DNA of 64,000 bases from NCBI RefSeq assembly GCF_000425445.1, contig NZ_AUDL01000012.1, positions 1 through 64,000 of the forward strand, written 5' to 3'. The position numbers were made by a program, and so were the translations under genes. Source of the stretch: Flavobacterium denitrificans DSM 15936. GTDB taxonomy: Bacteria; Bacteroidota; Bacteroidia; Flavobacteriales; Flavobacteriaceae. The notes under the pieces were generated by a model. The model was not told where the DNA came from. It did no database searches and worked only from the letters and a program-made list of their open reading frames with translations. Below are positions 36,917 through 45,863 of this stretch, in pieces. Each line of letters opens with the position of its first letter. Positions within the stretch are counted from its first letter, which is position 1.

Positions 36917-37873
36917 CTATAAAAGTCTTTGTCTGTTGATTTCAAGCAATTCTAAAGCTCTTGTTTTGAGTCTTTCGGGTTCTAAAATTGTGGCGTAATC
37001 ACCAAACATTAAAAACCATCTTGGGAAACCACTTTCAATATCTCGGCACATAAAAGTCATCTCAATTTTTCCGTCGATCTCTTTTTCAGAAATGAAACCG
37101 TGGTATTTTCTTTCGGTTGCCAAGTATCTCGCAATTTTTTTATCAATAAGGATACGGACTTTTGTCGTAGGGCAAGTATCTGTTTTGGTCAAATAAGTTT
37201 CCAGTGAATTGTGTTCGATTGTAAAATCAAGATCTGTTTTTTTAATTCCCTCGATTCGGTCCGTTCGAAATTGGCGATAATCTTTTCGCAAATGGCAATA
37301 TCCTAGGAAATACCAATTATTGTTATCATGAAAAACACCAACAGGTTCTAGATTTCGCTGTGTTGTTTCGTCTCTTTCATAAGTTTTATAAGTGAGCAGA
37401 ATTTGTTTTTTCTCTGCAATGCCTTCAAAAAGAACTTCTAAAGTATTTGGAGAATTATTGTTGAACATTGGTTCTGCGGTTTGCATCACAACGCGCGATT
37501 CAATATTAGAAAGATAATCTTTATCTGTACTTCTTAAAACTGATTTCAGTTTGTACATTGCTGAAGCATAATGACTCCCAAGCGATGGATCAGTAAATTT
37601 CTGCATCAATTTTTCGGCGGCAATAAAACTGCTTACTTCTTCGCGGGTGAACATTACCGGTGGCAATCTGTAACCTTCCATCAAAGCATAACCAACACCG
37701 GCTTCACTATAAATAGGAACTCCCGAAGCTTCAAGTGTTCGAATGTCTCTGTAAATGGTTCGTAAACTGCAGTCAAAACGATCCGCTAATTCTTGCGCTT
37801 TTACAATTTTCTTAGATTGTAATTGAATAAGAATAGCTACAATTCGGTCAAATCGTTTTGGGGTTTCGTCCAT
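36917..37873 (-). CDS. HTH/WYL-domain transcriptional regulator (YafY-like)
   Basis: 318 residues. An N-terminal winged HTH (RIVAILIQLQSKKIVKAQELADRFDCSLRTIYRDIRTLE) is followed by a central region (GYRLPPVMFTREEVSSFIAAEKL), then a WYL domain around 150-230 (LEPVGVFHDNNNWYFLGYCHLRKDYRQFRTDRI) and a WCX-like C-terminal extension. WYL regulators sense nucleic acids or small ligands and often act in stress responses; the target here is unknown. The stop codon lies at the edge of the shared terminator. An octamer array precedes the gene. Confidence 0.9.
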   Translation of the reverse strand: MDETPKRFDRIVAILIQLQSKKIVKAQELADRFDCSLRTIYRDIRTLEASGVPIYSEAGVGYALMEGYRLPPVMFTREEVSSFIAAEKLMQKFTDPSLGSHYASAMYKLKSVLRSTDKDYLSNIESRVVMQTAEPMFNNNSPNTLEVLFEGIAEKKQILLTYKTYERDETTQRNLEPVGVFHDNNNWYFLGYCHLRKDYRQFRTDRIEGIKKTDLDFTIEHNSLETYLTKTDTCPTTKVRILIDKKIARYLATERKYHGFISEKEIDGKIEMTFMCRDIESGFPRWFLMFGDYATILEPERLKTRALELLEINRQRLL

Positions 37874-37883
37874 TTTTTTTTTT

Positions 37884-37931
37884 GGTTCAAAGGTTCAAAG
37901 GTTCAGAGATTCAAAGTTACAAAGGTTAAAG
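37884..37931 (-). repeat. Octamer (GGTTCAAA) repeat array upstream of the WYL regulator
   Basis: Six 8-base units in phase (GGTTCAAA, GGTTCAAA, GGTTCAGA, GATTCAAA, GTTACAAA, GGTTAAAG) start ten bases before the start codon. On the - strand CAAAGTTA (37912-37919) reads TAACTTTG, an exact TAnnTTTG -7 element. Confidence 0.75.
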
Positions 37932-37943
37932 GTTTTAAGAAAT

Positions 37944-37975
37944 AAAAAAGCTGTCCCAAATTAGAACAGCTTTGT
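37944..37975 (-). terminator. Terminator of the outer-membrane beta-barrel gene
   Basis: The arms AAAGCTGT and ACAGCTTT with a 12-base loop are followed on the - strand by a T run, about 20 bases past the stop. Confidence 0.75.
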
Positions 37976-37994
37976 AAATAAATTCTCGAATGAA

Positions 37995-38612
37995 TTAAAA
38001 TTTGTACAATAGCCCAAACTTAGGCTGATCAAAGATATTGTTGAACAAATTTATGTTTAATTCGAATGTATTTGAAGATGGGCCATTTTCTGGAGAAACG
38101 CTATTATAAGATAGTAAGTTTGCCAAAACAAAAGTTACTGCGATATTTTTGGTTACAAAATAGTTTAAACCAACATTAATATTGGCGGTAAGACTATTGC
38201 TGTCATCGGAGCCAGTATTGTCTTCTATTTTGTTTCGGCCATAACCTAATCCTGCTTCGCCATAGGCTTTGAAACGTTTTTTGTCTAATTCTAATACATA
38301 ATATCTTGCAAATCCTCCAATACCAAAGATGTTGGTTTTTGTGTCAGTAGATTCATATTTGTCACTTGAAAAACTAATTTGTCCACCAACGGCAAATTTG
38401 TCATTAAGGAAATATCCAAATTTGGGATTAAAAGCATAATAATCGCGATCACCGCCAGTAGCAATTTGCAATGCGCCTTCGACAAACATATCGCCATGCG
38501 CAAAGGTAATTCCTTTTGCACTATTCATTTCAGAATTAACTTGATCTTCTTGTTGTGCATTGGCAAAGCAAAATGTAAATAAGCCTAAAATAATTGAAAA
38601 TTTGGTTTTCAT
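37995..38612 (-). CDS. Small outer-membrane beta-barrel protein
   Basis: 205 residues. A signal peptide (MKTKFSIILGLFTFCFANAQ) precedes alternating amphipathic strands with aromatic ends (YYAFNPKFGYFLNDKFAVGGQISF, RFKAYGEAGLGYGRN). The protein ends in Phe (FGLLYKF), a typical outer-membrane barrel signature. It resembles the OmpW/outer_membrane_beta-barrel (OMP_b-brl) families; about eight strands are likely. Porin or structural role is unknown. Monocistronic. Confidence 0.82.
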   Translation of the reverse strand: MKTKFSIILGLFTFCFANAQQEDQVNSEMNSAKGITFAHGDMFVEGALQIATGGDRDYYAFNPKFGYFLNDKFAVGGQISFSSDKYESTDTKTNIFGIGGFARYYVLELDKKRFKAYGEAGLGYGRNKIEDNTGSDDSNSLTANINVGLNYFVTKNIAVTFVLANLLSYNSVSPENGPSSNTFELNINLFNNIFDQPKFGLLYKF

Positions 38613-38799
38613 AATCTTACAGTTTAAAGTTGTAGGATTAAAAATACAATTTTTTAGTATGAAATTAACTTTAAGTTCGATGAACTGCGTTAAAAATCAG
38701 ATATTTATTGTTTTTTGGCTCATTAAGTAAGATTAGGATTACTTAAAATTGCCTTATTTTTAACTATTTAATAGTCAATTGATTGCTAATATAAAACAA

Positions 38800-38827
38800 A
38801 AAACCCGACAACTTTCGTCATCGGGAT
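38800..38827 (-). terminator. Rho-independent terminator after lepA
   Basis: On the - strand CCCGATGAC-GAAA-GTTGTCGGG is followed by a T run, about 50 bases after the lepA stop. Confidence 0.8.
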
Positions 38828-38872
38828 TAATCTATAATCTGGTTTCTTTATTCTTTTTTCTAAATAAAAAAT

Positions 38873-40669
38873 CTAGTCGTTCAATTTCAAAACAGCCATA
38901 AATGCTTCTTGCGGGATTTCAACATTTCCTACTTGACGCATACGTTTTTTACCTTTTTTCTGTTTTTCAAGCAATTTACGCTTACGCGAAATATCTCCAC
39001 CATAACATTTTGCGGTAACGTCTTTACGAAGTGCTTTAATCGTTTCACGAGCAATAATTTTAGCTCCAATTGCCGCCTGAATCGGAATGTCAAATTGCTG
39101 TCTTGGGATTAGTTCGCGTAATTTCTCGGTCATTTTTTTACCGATGTTGTATGCATTGTCTTCGTGGATCAAGGCAGAAAGTGCATCAACTGTTTGAGCA
39201 TTCAAAAGAACGTCAAGTTTAACTAATTTCGAAGTTCTCATTCCAATTGGAGAATAATCGAAAGAAGCATAACCTTTAGAAACTGTTTTTAAACGATCGT
39301 AAAAATCGAATACAATTTCCGCTAAAGGCATGTCAAAATTTAATTCAACTCTTTCAGTCGTCAAATAAGTTTGATTAGTAATCAAACCACGTTTTTCAAT
39401 ACATAAACTCATTACGTTTCCAACGAAATCAGCTTTTGTGATGATAGTAGCTTTAATAAATGGCTCTTCAACTCTGTCTAATTTTGAAGGCTCTGGTAAA
39501 TCTGATGGGTTGTTTACAACGATTGGTGTTTCTGGATGTTTCTTGGTGTAAGCCAAATACGAAACGTTAGGAACTGTTGTGATTACCGTCATATCGAACT
39601 CACGCTCTAAACGTTCCTGAATGATTTCCATGTGAAGCATTCCCAAGAATCCGCAACGGAAACCAAATCCTAATGCAGCAGAACTTTCAGGAGTAAAAAC
39701 TAATGAAGCGTCATTCAATTGTAATTTTTCCATTGAAGAACGTAAATCTTCGTAATCTTCAGTGTCAACAGGATAGATTCCGGCAAATACCATTGGTTTT
39801 ACATCCTCAAAACCAGCAACCATATTCGTTGTCGGAACTTTTGCATCTGTAATGGTATCACCAACTTTTACTTCACGAGCTTCTTTAATTCCAGAAATCA
39901 AATATCCAACATCTCCCGCCGAAACTACATTTTTAGGAACTTGATTTAGTTTTAAAGTTCCAATTTCATCTGCAAAATATTCATTGTCCGTAGCCATGAA
40001 TTTGATTTTCTGACCTTTTTTGATTTCTCCATTTACAACTCTGAAGATTACTTCAATTCCGCGGAACGGATTGTAAACTGAGTCAAAAATTAAAGCTTGC
40101 AATGGCTCTTCTGGATCTCCTTTTGGAGCTGGAATTTTTTCGATAATGGCAGCAAGAATGTTCTCAACACCAAAACCAGTTTTTCCAGAAGCATGAATAA
40201 TATCTTCTAATTTACATCCCAGTAAATCGATAATATCATCACTAACTTCTTCTGGATTAGCACTTGGCAAATCGACTTTGTTTAAAACCGGAATAATTTC
40301 CAAGTCGTTTTCAAGAGCTAAATATAAGTTTGAAATCGTTTGTGCTTGAATACTTTGTGCAGCATCAACAATCAAAAGCGCACCTTCGCAGGCAGCAATA
40401 GATCGTGAAACTTCATATGAAAAGTCAACGTGACCAGGAGTGTCAATTAAGTTTAAGATATATTCTTCGCCTTTGTATTTGTATTCCATCTGAATGGCAT
40501 GACTCTTAATGGTAATTCCACGCTCGCGTTCCAAGTCCATGTTGTCAAGCAATTGTGCTTTTTCTTCACGGGCTGTAACGGTTTGTGTAGCACTTAGTAA
40601 TCGGTCTGCTAATGTACTTTTACCGTGGTCAATGTGTGCAATAATGCAAAAATTACGTATCTTCTTCAT
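38873..40669 (-). CDS. lepA: Elongation factor 4 (ribosome back-translocase)
   Basis: 598 residues, the usual LepA length. The GTPase signatures are AHIDHGKST (P-loop), the switch I region [21 protein letters not shown] and NKVDLPSA. The LepA-specific C-terminal region contains [25 protein letters not shown] (spanning about residues 553-577) and ends [14 protein letters not shown]. It acts on the ribosome. An exact -7 element (TATCTTTG, - strand, 40761-40768) lies about 90 bases upstream, giving a longer leader than most genes here. Confidence 0.97.
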   Translation of the reverse strand: MKKIRNFCIIAHIDHGKSTLADRLLSATQTVTAREEKAQLLDNMDLERERGITIKSHAIQMEYKYKGEEYILNLIDTPGHVDFSYEVSRSIAACEGALLIVDAAQSIQAQTISNLYLALENDLEIIPVLNKVDLPSANPEEVSDDIIDLLGCKLEDIIHASGKTGFGVENILAAIIEKIPAPKGDPEEPLQALIFDSVYNPFRGIEVIFRVVNGEIKKGQKIKFMATDNEYFADEIGTLKLNQVPKNVVSAGDVGYLISGIKEAREVKVGDTITDAKVPTTNMVAGFEDVKPMVFAGIYPVDTEDYEDLRSSMEKLQLNDASLVFTPESSAALGFGFRCGFLGMLHMEIIQERLEREFDMTVITTVPNVSYLAYTKKHPETPIVVNNPSDLPEPSKLDRVEEPFIKATIITKADFVGNVMSLCIEKRGLITNQTYLTTERVELNFDMPLAEIVFDFYDRLKTVSKGYASFDYSPIGMRTSKLVKLDVLLNAQTVDALSALIHEDNAYNIGKKMTEKLRELIPRQQFDIPIQAAIGAKIIARETIKALRKDVTAKCYGGDISRKRKLLEKQKKGKKRMRQVGNVEIPQEAFMAVLKLND

Positions 40670-40760
40670 TTGTATATATCAGTTCTCTAATCGAGTTTAA
40701 GTCTTTTTTTTGGGTATAAATTGCACTGCAGCAATTGCTTTAGAGCATGTTATTAAGGCG

Positions 40761-40768
40761 CAAAGATA
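40761..40768 (-). promoter_or_regulatory. Candidate -7 element for lepA
   Basis: TATCTTTG on the - strand matches TAnnTTTG. The -33 element is unclear. Confidence 0.4.
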
Positions 40769-40833
40769 GCGCAAAGTTTTGGATTCTGAAATGGAGTTGA
40801 CCGATAGTTGGCAACTGAGATTCAAAAGAAACG

Positions 40834-41517
40834 CTAAAATTCAAAATTAAATCCTTTTTCAGTCAGTTTTTTGTAAATATCTGGGTCAAATTTATAGAGT
40901 TTTGCTGCTCGATGCGAGACATCTTGTTGTTTTTCATCGAGCGCAACAAGGAGTTTCATATGTAGAATTTTTCGTCTGAAATTTGATTTGTCCAATTCAA
41001 TTCCGAGAATTTCTTCATAAAGATGCATCAACTGCAACAAAGTGAATTTTTCAGGCAAAAGATTGAAGCCAATTGGAGCCTGACGCACTCTGTTTTGCAA
41101 TTGCATCAAACTGAAATCAAAAATTTCGTTATGATCAAAAATCAAATCTGGAATTTCATTGATTTTGTACCATTTTGCTTCGATAACGGTTTGACTGGCT
41201 TTGATATTATAATCTTCCCGATTTACCAAAGTATAATAACCAATGGTCACAACACGTCTTTCGCTGACACGCTTTGGGTCAGTAAAGGCTTTCAGCTGTT
41301 CCAAATAAATGTTGTCTAGCGTAGTAAGTTCATAAACGATTCGCTGGGCGGCTTCATCGGCGCTTTCGTCTTTTCTAAGATAACCACCTAACAAACCCCA
41401 TTTTCCAATACTTTCTCCTTCGGCATGTTGCACCAAAAGCACTTCTAGGCTTGCTTTGTTGAATCCGAAAATTGCGCAGTCAATTGTGATGCCATCTACA
41501 GCTGTGCTGTTATTCAT
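40834..41517 (-). CDS. Nudix-related (NrtR/AraR-like) transcriptional regulator, copy A
   Basis: 227 residues. A Nudix-fold domain (about 10-140) precedes a C-terminal winged helix (about 150-227). The Nudix box (GYLRKDESADEAAQRIVYEL) keeps the first Gly and Glu, but the catalytic REUxEE part reads RIVYEL, so hydrolase activity is unlikely. This fits the Nudix-related regulators that bind sugars or ADP-ribose as effectors. The last 88 residues match copy B (41558-42274) at 84 positions, while the Nudix parts diverge more. It is 40 bases downstream of copy B and probably in its operon, next to and divergent from the glycan utilization locus. It is inferred to control that locus. Confidence 0.85.
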   Translation of the reverse strand: MNNSTAVDGITIDCAIFGFNKASLEVLLVQHAEGESIGKWGLLGGYLRKDESADEAAQRIVYELTTLDNIYLEQLKAFTDPKRVSERRVVTIGYYTLVNREDYNIKASQTVIEAKWYKINEIPDLIFDHNEIFDFSLMQLQNRVRQAPIGFNLLPEKFTLLQLMHLYEEILGIELDKSNFRRKILHMKLLVALDEKQQDVSHRAAKLYKFDPDIYKKLTEKGFNFEF

Positions 41518-41557
41518 TGTTGTAATTTTTTAGCATAAATCGTTTATACAAAGTGGA

Positions 41558-42274
41558 TTAAAATTCAAAATTAAATCCTTTTTGAGTGAGCTTATTATAA
41601 ATCTCGGGGTCAAATTTATACAATTTTGCTGCTCGATGCGAAACATCTTGCTGTTTTTCGTCTAAAGCAACTAATAATTTCATATGCAGAATTTTTCGCC
41701 TGAAATTCGATTTGTCCATTTCGATGCCCAAGATCTCTTCATATAAATGCATAAGCTGTAGCAATGTAAATTTTTCTGGCAATAAATTAAATCCAATGGG
41801 CGCTTGGCGTACTCTGTTTTGAAGATGTTTTAAACTATAAGAAAGAATTTCGTTATGATCATAAATAAGATCCGGAATACTATTGATTCGATACCATTTT
41901 GCGTCAGAAGCTGTAAAACCTGCCTTAATATTGTAATCTTCTCTTTTTACTAATGCATAATAACCAATAGTAATAACGCGTCGAAGCGGAAAACGATCAG
42001 GATCACCAAAAGCTTTTAGTTGCTCAAGGTAGATATTGTCCAATCCTGTAAGTTCATTTAATAAACGGTGCGCAGCATTGTCGGTGCTTTCTTTTTTGTA
42101 AATCCAACCTCCTGGAAGTCCCCATTTTCCTTTACTGATGCCTTCCCCGTGCTGTACTAAAAGCACTTCGAGGCTTCCTTTGTCAAAACCAAAAATCACA
42201 CAGTCAATAGTGATGGCGTTCATTGCATTTTGCTCATTGTTTGTGGCGGTACCGATATCTAATTTTTTAACCAT
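41558..42274 (-). CDS. Nudix-related (NrtR/AraR-like) transcriptional regulator, copy B
   Basis: 238 residues. The ATG at the 5' end gives MVKKLDIGTATNNEQ; a later ATG (MNAITIDC) would match the start of copy A more closely. The Nudix box is degenerate too (GWIYKKESTDNAAHRLLNEL). The C-terminal winged helix (KFTLLQLMHLYEEILG, RRKILHMKLLVALDEK, DVSHRAAKLYKFDP) is nearly identical to that of copy A, so both should recognise the same DNA. It is the first gene of a two-gene operon, divergent from susC across a 490-base gap. Family members in Bacteroidota control pentose and other sugar genes; the effector here is unknown. Confidence 0.86.
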   Translation of the reverse strand: MVKKLDIGTATNNEQNAMNAITIDCVIFGFDKGSLEVLLVQHGEGISKGKWGLPGGWIYKKESTDNAAHRLLNELTGLDNIYLEQLKAFGDPDRFPLRRVITIGYYALVKREDYNIKAGFTASDAKWYRINSIPDLIYDHNEILSYSLKHLQNRVRQAPIGFNLLPEKFTLLQLMHLYEEILGIEMDKSNFRRKILHMKLLVALDEKQQDVSHRAAKLYKFDPEIYNKLTQKGFNFEF

Positions 42275-42549
42275 GTGCTAAATTAATTAGGACAAATTAA
42301 ACAAATAAAATGCATAATTGTCTTTGTTGATTACTGAATGTTTTTTAGGTCGCAATTTTCTGTAAGTCAAAAAAATGCGAGTTTATTATTAAAGTGCATA
42401 CCGAAACAAAAACATTTTAAATAGTTGACTACTAAAATTGCACTTCTCTATTTTTTTATCATTTAATATTTCGTTTTTAAGCTAATTGCTTGTTGTATCG
42501 GCAAAAATGAGCTGATATAAATCAGAAATGAAAAAAAATAGACTTAATA

Positions 42550-42582
42550 TTTTGCTAATATAGAAAAAAAGTTTTACACTTG
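42550..42582 (+). promoter_or_regulatory. Predicted susC promoter
   Basis: TTTTG (42550-42554) and TACACTTG (42575-42582; seven of the eight -7 positions conform) are separated by 20 bases, the spacing typical of Bacteroidota promoters. It implies a start at about 42586-42590 and a leader of about 175 bases. Confidence 0.6.
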
Positions 42583-42619
42583 TAGTCAAATTTACCATAA
42601 GATAAGTTCAATTTGACTA
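42583..42619 (+). promoter_or_regulatory. Inverted repeat at the susC transcription start, candidate operator
   Basis: The perfect 10-base arms TAGTCAAATT (42583-42592) and AATTTGACTA (42610-42619) are separated by 17 bases. They begin directly after the predicted -7 element. They could be the operator of the adjacent Nudix-like regulators, or a hairpin in the mRNA leader. Confidence 0.5.
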
Positions 42620-42764
42620 TAAGTTTTTAAATGAACCTCTTTCTCAAGGAAATTGATAAACCAAAAAATTCATAAAATCAGATTTTATGTATTCATTCTA
42701 ATTCGAAAACTTACACTTTAATTACATATTACAACTAACTTAATTTAACCAATTCTTAATTATT

Positions 42765-45700
42765 ATGAAAAGCAAAAATTGTATTAAAACGACAATGCTT
42801 CCGTTTTGTATGGCGCTGTTGCTTAGCGTATTTACACTGCAGTCTGGTTTTGCTCAGGACCAGTCAAGATCAATAAGTGGAAATGTATCCTCGGCAGAGG
42901 ATGGAATGGGAGTTCCGGGTGCTACTATTTTGGTACAAGGGACAAAAGTCAGTACAGCAACTGATTTTGACGGAAACTACAAAATCGAGGCAAAAGCCGG
43001 AGATGTACTTGTAGTAAGCTTTATGGGATATAAAACACAAAAAGTTACAGTAGGAACACAAAAAACTTTAAATGTTGCAATGCAGGCCGAAACAGCAGAA
43101 CTTAAAGAAATTGTTGTTATAGGATACGGAACTCAGAAGAAAAAAGTAAATACAGCAGCAACTTCATTAGTATCAGGAAAAGATATTCAGCAGGTGGCGA
43201 GCTTAGATGTTGTAAATGCTTTGCAAGGTCAGGCATCTGGGGTGAATGTAATGTCATCTTCTGGACAGCCGGGCGCAAACATGGTGGTAAACATTCGTGG
43301 AGCAGGAACTGCAGGAAACAGTGATCCGCTTTATGTTGTTGATGGTGTTGTTGTTGATAACGGAATTGGATATCTTGATCCTTCGGTTATTGAAAGGGTG
43401 GATGTTTTGAAAGATGCTGCAGCCTCTTCTATCTATGGAGCAAGAGCAGCAAACGGTGTTATTTTGGTGACAACCAAAAAAGGAAAAGAGGGAAAAATGA
43501 ATGTTTCCTTAAATTCTTATACTGGTTTTCAGCAAGTTGCTAAAAAGTTAGACTTGATGAATACACAGGAATATACGACTATTATTAACGAGGCTCGCGT
43601 TAATTCTGGTTACACGCCTTTGTATACACAGGCTCAAGTGGCTACTTTGCCAAATCATGATTGGCAAGATGATTTGTTTAATGAGGGTGCAATCAAACAA
43701 AATCATTCCCTTTTAATTACTGGAGGTGACAAAAAATCAACAATCGCAACGGGATTGTCTTATTACGGACAAGACGGTATGATTGGCGGAACAACAAATC
43801 AATCACAATACAATCGTGTTACTTTTAGTGTAAATTCAACTTCTGAAATTATTGAAGATCATTTGAAAATTGGAGAAAACTTCACTTTGTCAAATATCAA
43901 AAGCAGTGGAGTTGCTGATGACGGCATCTACAGCAACGCTATCAGAAGCTTTTTAAACGCAGCTCCGGTTGATGCAGCTTATGATGAGAATGGCGATTTT
44001 GCGCATTCTATTATTTCGGCTGACGTTAGCAATCCCCTTGGATCATTGTATTATAATAATTTCAACGAAAGTAAGTCAAATCGTTATGTTGGGAATATTT
44101 TTGCTGAATTGAAATTCTTGAAAAACTTTACTTTCAGAACGAGCTTTGGTATCGATATGACAGACAGCAACTACCGTTCTTTCAGACCCGTTTATTCGCT
44201 TTCTTCAAATGACAATAATACGGTTTCAAGTGTAACACAAAGCGGTACAAAATCACAAGGGTGGATTTTTGAAAATACATTACAATATAAGTTTGTATTA
44301 AGCAATGCGCATAATTTTGATGTTTTAGTGGGTACTTCTGCAAAGAAAAACACTTCTGATTATATGACTGCAACAGGCAAAAATTTAATTTTTGATGATT
44401 TTGAGCATGCTTATTTAGATAATGCAAAAGATCAGACTTCAAATACAGTTGGAGGAAATCGTACAGATTATGCGATTCAGTCTTACTTCGGACGTTTATT
44501 ATACGACTACAATAATAAATATTTGTTCTCAGCGACAGTTCGTCGGGACGGATCTTCTGAATTTGGCCCAAACAACAAATATGCAATTTTTCCATCATTC
44601 TCCGCTGGATGGAATGTGGATAAAGAAAGCTTTTTCCCAGCAGAAAATAAAGTCTTGAATACTTTAAAAATTAGAGGTAGCTGGGGACAAAACGGTAACG
44701 ATCAGTTTGCTAGAAAATTTGCTTATATGTCAACAGTAAATTCTACTGATAAAAGTTATCATTTTGGAACTGGAGACGAAACTTTATTAGTGGGTTCAAG
44801 CCCAGATCAATTAGCAAACCGCGATTTGAAATGGGAAACTTCAGAGCAGTTGGATTTAGGTTTTGATGCTGTATTATTTACAAATTTCAGTTTGAGTTTT
44901 GATTACTACGACAAGAAAACAAAAGATTGGTTGGTTTTAGCTTCTATACCAACGTACGCGGGCGCAACTGCACCTTATATTAATGGTGGAGATGTGAGCA
45001 ATAAAGGTTTTGAAATTACTATGGGTTACCGCAAGACTTTTGCTAAAGATTGGAACTTTGGTATTAATGCAAACCTTTCGCATAATGAGAATAAAGTTCT
45101 TCGAATTGCAAACAGTGAGGGAATCATTCACGGAGAATCAAATGTATTGTTCCAAGGTTTAGACGAAATGAACCGTGTTGAGGTTGGTCAGCCGATGGGT
45201 TATTTCTACGGATTAAAAACAGACGGAATTTTCCAAAATGTAGCTGAAGTTTCTGCAGGCGTTCAGCCAAATGCTTCTCCTGGAGATGTTCGTTTTGTGG
45301 ATTTGAATGGTGATGGAAAAATTGATGCAAATGATAAAACAAAAATTGGAAATCCTAATCCTGATTTTTCTTATGGTGTAAATATGGATCTTTCTTATAA
45401 AGCATTTGATTTCACTATCAATACTTATGGTGTTTCGGGAAGCCAAAATGTCTTTGGAATTCATGATGCCACTCGTGCGTACACAAATAATACAACAGAA
45501 ACATTAAACAGATGGACTACTGAAGGAACTTCAAACAAAATTCCGAGAGTGACTTATGGAACTGATCCAAACGGAAACTACACGAGATTCTCCGATTTAT
45601 ATGTTCAAAATGCTGATTTCTTCAGAATTAAAAATGCAACAATTGGATGTGATTTGACAAAACTGACGAACAAACTGCATTTCTTCAGCAAATTCAGATT

Positions 45701-45860
45701 ATATGTAGCTGGAAACAACATTTACACCTTTACAAAATACAAAGGAATGGATCCAGAAATTGGTTTTGGAAACGTAAACCAGTCTTGGGCTAAAGGAATC
45801 GATGTTGGATATTATCCACAGCCAAGAACATATATGATGGGTCTTAATGTTAACTTTTAA
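42765..45860 (+). CDS. susC: SusC/RagA-family TonB-dependent outer-membrane oligosaccharide importer
   Basis: 1031 residues. After the signal peptide comes a carboxypeptidase-D-like regulatory domain (about 35-115; ISGNVSSAEDGMGVPGATILVQGT, DFDGNYKIEAKAGDVLVVSFMGYK). The plug domain follows (EIVVIGYGTQKKKVNTAATS, DPLYVVDGVVVDN, ERVDVLKDAAASSIYGARAANGVILVTTKKGK spans about 215-245), then a TonB-dependent beta-barrel ending in YMMGLNVNF. By family it imports oligosaccharides through the outer membrane with TonB energy. No N-terminal STN domain and no sigma/anti-sigma pair beside it. It is four bases from the susD start, so it is one operon. Confidence 0.95.
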   Translation: MKSKNCIKTTMLPFCMALLLSVFTLQSGFAQDQSRSISGNVSSAEDGMGVPGATILVQGTKVSTATDFDGNYKIEAKAGDVLVVSFMGYKTQKVTVGTQKTLNVAMQAETAELKEIVVIGYGTQKKKVNTAATSLVSGKDIQQVASLDVVNALQGQASGVNVMSSSGQPGANMVVNIRGAGTAGNSDPLYVVDGVVVDNGIGYLDPSVIERVDVLKDAAASSIYGARAANGVILVTTKKGKEGKMNVSLNSYTGFQQVAKKLDLMNTQEYTTIINEARVNSGYTPLYTQAQVATLPNHDWQDDLFNEGAIKQNHSLLITGGDKKSTIATGLSYYGQDGMIGGTTNQSQYNRVTFSVNSTSEIIEDHLKIGENFTLSNIKSSGVADDGIYSNAIRSFLNAAPVDAAYDENGDFAHSIISADVSNPLGSLYYNNFNESKSNRYVGNIFAELKFLKNFTFRTSFGIDMTDSNYRSFRPVYSLSSNDNNTVSSVTQSGTKSQGWIFENTLQYKFVLSNAHNFDVLVGTSAKKNTSDYMTATGKNLIFDDFEHAYLDNAKDQTSNTVGGNRTDYAIQSYFGRLLYDYNNKYLFSATVRRDGSSEFGPNNKYAIFPSFSAGWNVDKESFFPAENKVLNTLKIRGSWGQNGNDQFARKFAYMSTVNSTDKSYHFGTGDETLLVGSSPDQLANRDLKWETSEQLDLGFDAVLFTNFSLSFDYYDKKTKDWLVLASIPTYAGATAPYINGGDVSNKGFEITMGYRKTFAKDWNFGINANLSHNENKVLRIANSEGIIHGESNVLFQGLDEMNRVEVGQPMGYFYGLKTDGIFQNVAEVSAGVQPNASPGDVRFVDLNGDGKIDANDKTKIGNPNPDFSYGVNMDLSYKAFDFTINTYGVSGSQNVFGIHDATRAYTNNTTETLNRWTTEGTSNKIPRVTYGTDPNGNYTRFSDLYVQNADFFRIKNATIGCDLTKLTNKLHFFSKFRLYVAGNNIYTFTKYKGMDPEIGFGNVNQSWAKGIDVGYYPQPRTYMMGLNVNF

Positions 45861-45863
45861 TTT

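Larger units (their letters stand above)
42275..42764. other. Divergent regulatory region between the regulators and susC
   Basis: 490 bases without a gene. It holds the predicted susC promoter and an overlapping inverted repeat (both listed separately). A TAGTTGACTA motif at 42422-42431 resembles the inverted-repeat arms, and AAGTGCA (42392-42398) and TGCACTT (42439-42445) form a pair of inverted arms around it. The rest is AT-rich. I found no clean promoter for the regulator operon. Confidence 0.6.

Noticed and set aside
37884..37931. Possible CRISPR array
   Set aside because: Units are only eight bases, adjacent without spacers; no cas gene is present.
40834..42274. Active Nudix hydrolases
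   Set aside because: Both copies lack the catalytic glutamates of the Nudix box and carry a winged-helix C-terminus, which fits regulators.
44182..44598. 138-codon - strand open frame inside susC
   Set aside because: Composition is typical of antisense reading of a coding gene; susC is intact and complete.
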